A stretch of DNA of 64,000 bases from an uncultured Armatimonadota bacterium (GTDB lineage Bacteria; Armatimonadota; Fimbriimonadia; Fimbriimonadales; Fimbriimonadaceae). This document shows, piece by piece, positions 62,013 to 64,000 of the stretch. The stretch is from the NCBI GenBank assembly GCA_903899015.1, contig CAIUHP010000028.1, positions 108,230-172,229 on the forward strand. Reading direction: 5' to 3'. Below the pieces are notes generated by a model. The model searched no databases and was not told where the DNA came from. It saw nothing but the letters and a program-made list of their open reading frames with translations. Position 1 is the stretch's first letter, and every line of letters begins with the position of its first letter. The translations under genes were made by a program, and so were the position numbers.

Positions 62013-62786
62013 ATGAAGATTGCGACCTTTAATGCGGCATCGGTTCGAGCACGACTTCCTATTCTAGTGGAATGGCTAGCCGACGTTGAACCGGACGTCT
62101 TGGCGATCCAAGAAACGAAGGTTGAAGATGATAAATTTCCGAGAGCTGAATTTGAAGAGCTCGGATACGAAATTGCTCTTCATGGGCAGAAATCATGGAA
62201 TGGCGTCGCGATATTGAGCCGCCAGCCAATCAATAAAGTCCGGTCGGGCTTTGGGGACGAATTATTCCCAACCGATGCTAGGATCATCGCTTGCGAAATT
62301 GGCGGAATCAACATCATCAACACCTATGTCCCGAACGGAAATACGGTTGGCAGCGATAAGTGGACTTATAAATTAGCTTGGCTCGATCGTTTTCGAACCT
62401 ACCTCGACCAAAATTATCGTCCATCGGAACCGATAATCTGGCTCGGGGATATCAATATAGCGCCGACTCCAATCGACGTTTATGATTCCAAGCGAATGCT
62501 TGGAGGAGTGGGACATCACCCAGACGAATTCTCACGACTCGATAAGATCCTCGAATTCGGATTGACCGATATGTTTCGCAAATTCACTCCAGATGGAGGG
62601 AATTACACTTTCTGGGATTTCCAAATTCCGCGTTCGGTGGAGAAGAATCTTGGCTGGCGAATTGACCACATTTATGCGACAGATTCGATGAGCAAGCTAT
62701 GCCGATCCTGTGAAGCCGATCACGATCCTCGAAAGTGGCCAAGGCCATCCGATCACACATTCGTTGTGGCTGATTTCGACCTGTAA
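62013..62786 (+). CDS. xthA: Exodeoxyribonuclease III (AP endonuclease)
   Basis: A 257-residue enzyme of the exonuclease III/APE1 family, which cuts DNA 5' of abasic sites in base-excision repair. It has KIATFNAASVRARLP at the start, the metal-binding Glu in LAIQETKVEDD, YVPNGNTVGSDKWTYKL, catalytic LGDINIAPTPIDVYD, WRIDHIYA and the final SDH in RPSDHTFVVADFDL. The last motif is usually SDHAP; here it is SDHTF. Together with mutM this gives two repair genes in the window. The ATG at 62013 lies seven bases after a TAGAAT box. Confidence 0.95.
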   Translation: MKIATFNAASVRARLPILVEWLADVEPDVLAIQETKVEDDKFPRAEFEELGYEIALHGQKSWNGVAILSRQPINKVRSGFGDELFPTDARIIACEIGGINIINTYVPNGNTVGSDKWTYKLAWLDRFRTYLDQNYRPSEPIIWLGDINIAPTPIDVYDSKRMLGGVGHHPDEFSRLDKILEFGLTDMFRKFTPDGGNYTFWDFQIPRSVEKNLGWRIDHIYATDSMSKLCRSCEADHDPRKWPRPSDHTFVVADFDL

Positions 62787-62790
62787 TCAG

Positions 62791-63858
62791 TCATGCAGGG
62801 TTCTCGACCGGGAAGTAGGTTCGTAAGACATCAAATAGCTTTTTGAGATCGAGTGGCTTAGTTAAGTATCCACTTGCACCCGCTTCAAGTTGTCGCCGGA
62901 TTTGATTTTCGGTCGAGTCTGCACTAACAATTACGACAGGTATGGAGTTGGTGGCATCGTCAGATTTGATGCGCCTCAGTACCTCTTCACCGGAAAGATC
63001 AGGAAGGTGAAGGTCGAGCAGGATCAGGTCCGGACGATGTACTTTCGCCAACTCTAAACCAATGAGACCTTGCATCGCCGAAATGACATTCAAGTTTTTC
63101 CAACTGGTTAAGGCAGCTTCAAAAAGCTTGAGATTGGCAGCATTATCGTCGACAATGAGCACGGTGCCCGGTTTGCTTTCGAAGACGACGGGTTTAAAAA
63201 CCATTGGTGCCTCGATCGCTTTTGAAGCCGCAATTTCTTCCATGATTGGGATTTCCAACTGAAAATTGGAACCTGCTGCACTTGAGGCGGCTAAAGTTAA
63301 TTTGCCACCCATAATCTTTGAAAATCGCTCGGAAAGTGCCAGCCCCAGACCTGTGCCCTCGATGCCCAAATTTCCAAACCTTTTGAACGGCTGGAATAGG
63401 AACTGTTGATCAGCCTTCGCAATTCCGAAACCAGAATCAATCACGTTAATTCGGCATATACCAGTTGGAACCTGAGTGCAGTGAATCAAAACGCTTCCAC
63501 CGGGGCGGTTATATTTGATTGCATTGCTGAGCAAGTTTACGAGCACTTGGACAAGTCGTTGATGGTCTCCCCTAATCTGCAAGTCAGGTTTAATGTTTGA
63601 TTCCAAATGAAGGGGAAGTCCAGCAAGTTGTGCTAACGGCTTCATCAGGATCATGGTTTCCTGCAGAATTTCGGCGATGGGAATGTTCTCTACACTCGTA
63701 ATGAGATTGCCTGATTCAATTCGTGAGATTTCCAGAACTTCGTTGATCATCGCCAAAAGATGCTTGCCACCCTTAAGGATTGCTCCGGTTGCTTCCCGGA
63801 TGTTTGGGTCTTGATATTGGAGTTCAAGCAGCTGAGCGAATCCCAGAACGGAGTTGAG
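62791..63858 (-). pseudogene. Hybrid histidine kinase/response regulator, 5' part cut off by an IS element
   Basis: About 355 residues from the C-terminal side of a hybrid sensor kinase. Starting inside the HisKA domain at LNSVLGFAQLLEL, it contains the second HisKA helix, the HATPase with N-box LVNLLSNAIKYN, G1 DSGFGIAKADQQFLF and G2 GTGLGLALSERF. A receiver domain follows: LIVDDNAANLKLFE, Asp in LILLDLHLPDLSG, Lys in YLTKPLD. The phospho-accepting H-box (HELRTP) that should come just before LNSV is missing. At 63859 the sequence changes to an IS end, and the kinase frame runs into a stop at 63874-63876. Sensor domain and the histidine must lie beyond the element. Confidence 0.88.
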
Positions 63859-64000
63859 TGTGACCTGTTCCCCTTAGGATGACCCACATGGAGTGTGAAT
63901 TCCGTCTGGAATCACATCGATGAGAAAAGGCAAGCGTTACACAGAGGACGAGATCCTCAAAGTGCTCAAGGAAATCGAGGCTGGCGGCGCCATTGCGTCG
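63859..64000 (+). mobile_element. Left end of an IS3-family insertion sequence
   Basis: Begins TGTGACCTGTTCCCC, a terminal pattern (TGACCTG..CCCC) typical of part of the IS3 family, and carries an OrfA-type transposase start at 63920. It runs out of the window. The right end and target duplication cannot be seen. Confidence 0.82.
63920..64000 (+). CDS. IS3-family transposase OrfA, N-terminal part
   Basis: The first 27 residues of an IS3-family OrfA protein. It begins MRKGKRYTEDEILKVLKE and continues into EAGGAIAS, matching the start of the N-terminal helix-turn-helix (transposase_8-type), in which a basic start and an (E/D)xI...L..xE pattern are usual. OrfB with the DDE catalytic domain should follow, with programmed frameshifting, outside the window. 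The gene reads away from the interrupted kinase. Confidence 0.8.
   Translation, partial: MRKGKRYTEDEILKVLKEIEAGGAIAS

Overview
The window looks like chromosomal DNA of an Armatimonadota bacterium, most like the Fimbriimonadia. This is inferred from gene content and codon style, not from a marker-gene search. The signs are roughly even base composition, heavy use of the arginine codon CGA even in groEL, three tandem PilT-family ATPases, a DUF1592-type cytochrome/DUF1552 pair of the kind common in Planctomycetes and Armatimonadetes, and large secreted proteins made of beta-propeller and Ig-like repeats. Genes sit on both strands in short operons, often overlapping by 1-14 bases and separated by strong hairpin terminators. 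There is no prophage, CRISPR array or rRNA operon. The only mobile element visible is the left end of an IS3-family element at the right edge.

Layout. 1-3.1 kb: the 5' part of moaA, then an ECF sigma / putative anti-sigma / PDZ pseudo-protease operon. 3.1-7.1 kb: information-processing genes (recJ, secE-nusG, padR, greA). 7.4-11.7 kb: a single-pass envelope protein and three PilT-like retraction ATPases. 11.7-14.6 kb: metX, an ACT-domain protein and a GH4 glycosidase. 14.7-18.6 kb: a lone receiver protein, tRNA-Asp and tRNA-Phe, and an autoregulated-looking GntR/ABC exporter operon. 18.8-24 kb: thrC-thrB and a proton-translocating transhydrogenase with two subunits fused. 24-32.5 kb: a secreted multidomain protein, a secreted methyltransferase, mutM, pgi and a sulfotransferase-TPR protein. 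32.7-37.4 kb: a membrane acyltransferase and a very large GH18/deacetylase/glycosyltransferase fusion. 37.6-39.9 kb: tRNA-Arg(TCG), an orphan DUF1800 gene and a small unknown gene. 40.1-42.3 kb: groES-groEL behind a CIRCE-like operator. 42.3-46.1 kb: rhaA and three unknowns. 46.2-50.5 kb: the DUF1592/DUF1552 pair and a cNMP-binding protein. 50.8-56.2 kb: a 1,777-residue surface protein. 56.4-58.5 kb: lnt and gpmA. 58.5-60.6 kb: a compositionally odd island with a P-loop kinase, a 95-bp tandem duplication, a decayed membrane gene and non-coding DNA. 60.6-64 kb: a cyclic amidohydrolase (dihydroorotase-like), xthA, and a hybrid histidine kinase cut by the IS3-family element.

How the genes fit together. 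metX, thrC and thrB all use the homoserine branch point, although they lie in separate units. The PilT cluster implies type IV pilus retraction, with assembly genes elsewhere. secE, lnt, the 1,777-residue protein, the Tat-type DUF1552 protein and the secreted enzymes point to an elaborate envelope. The 32.7-37.4 kb pair is probably one unit for making and trimming an N-acetylhexosamine polysaccharide.

Most notable: the IS insertion inside the H-box of the histidine kinase; a CIRCE operator with the same change mirrored in both arms; the PntA2-PntB fusion; a zinc-less Fpg; the degenerate HtrA-like protein encoded with its own sigma factor; the three-activity polysaccharide enzyme; and several start codons placed just downstream of a -10 box, which suggests leaderless transcripts.
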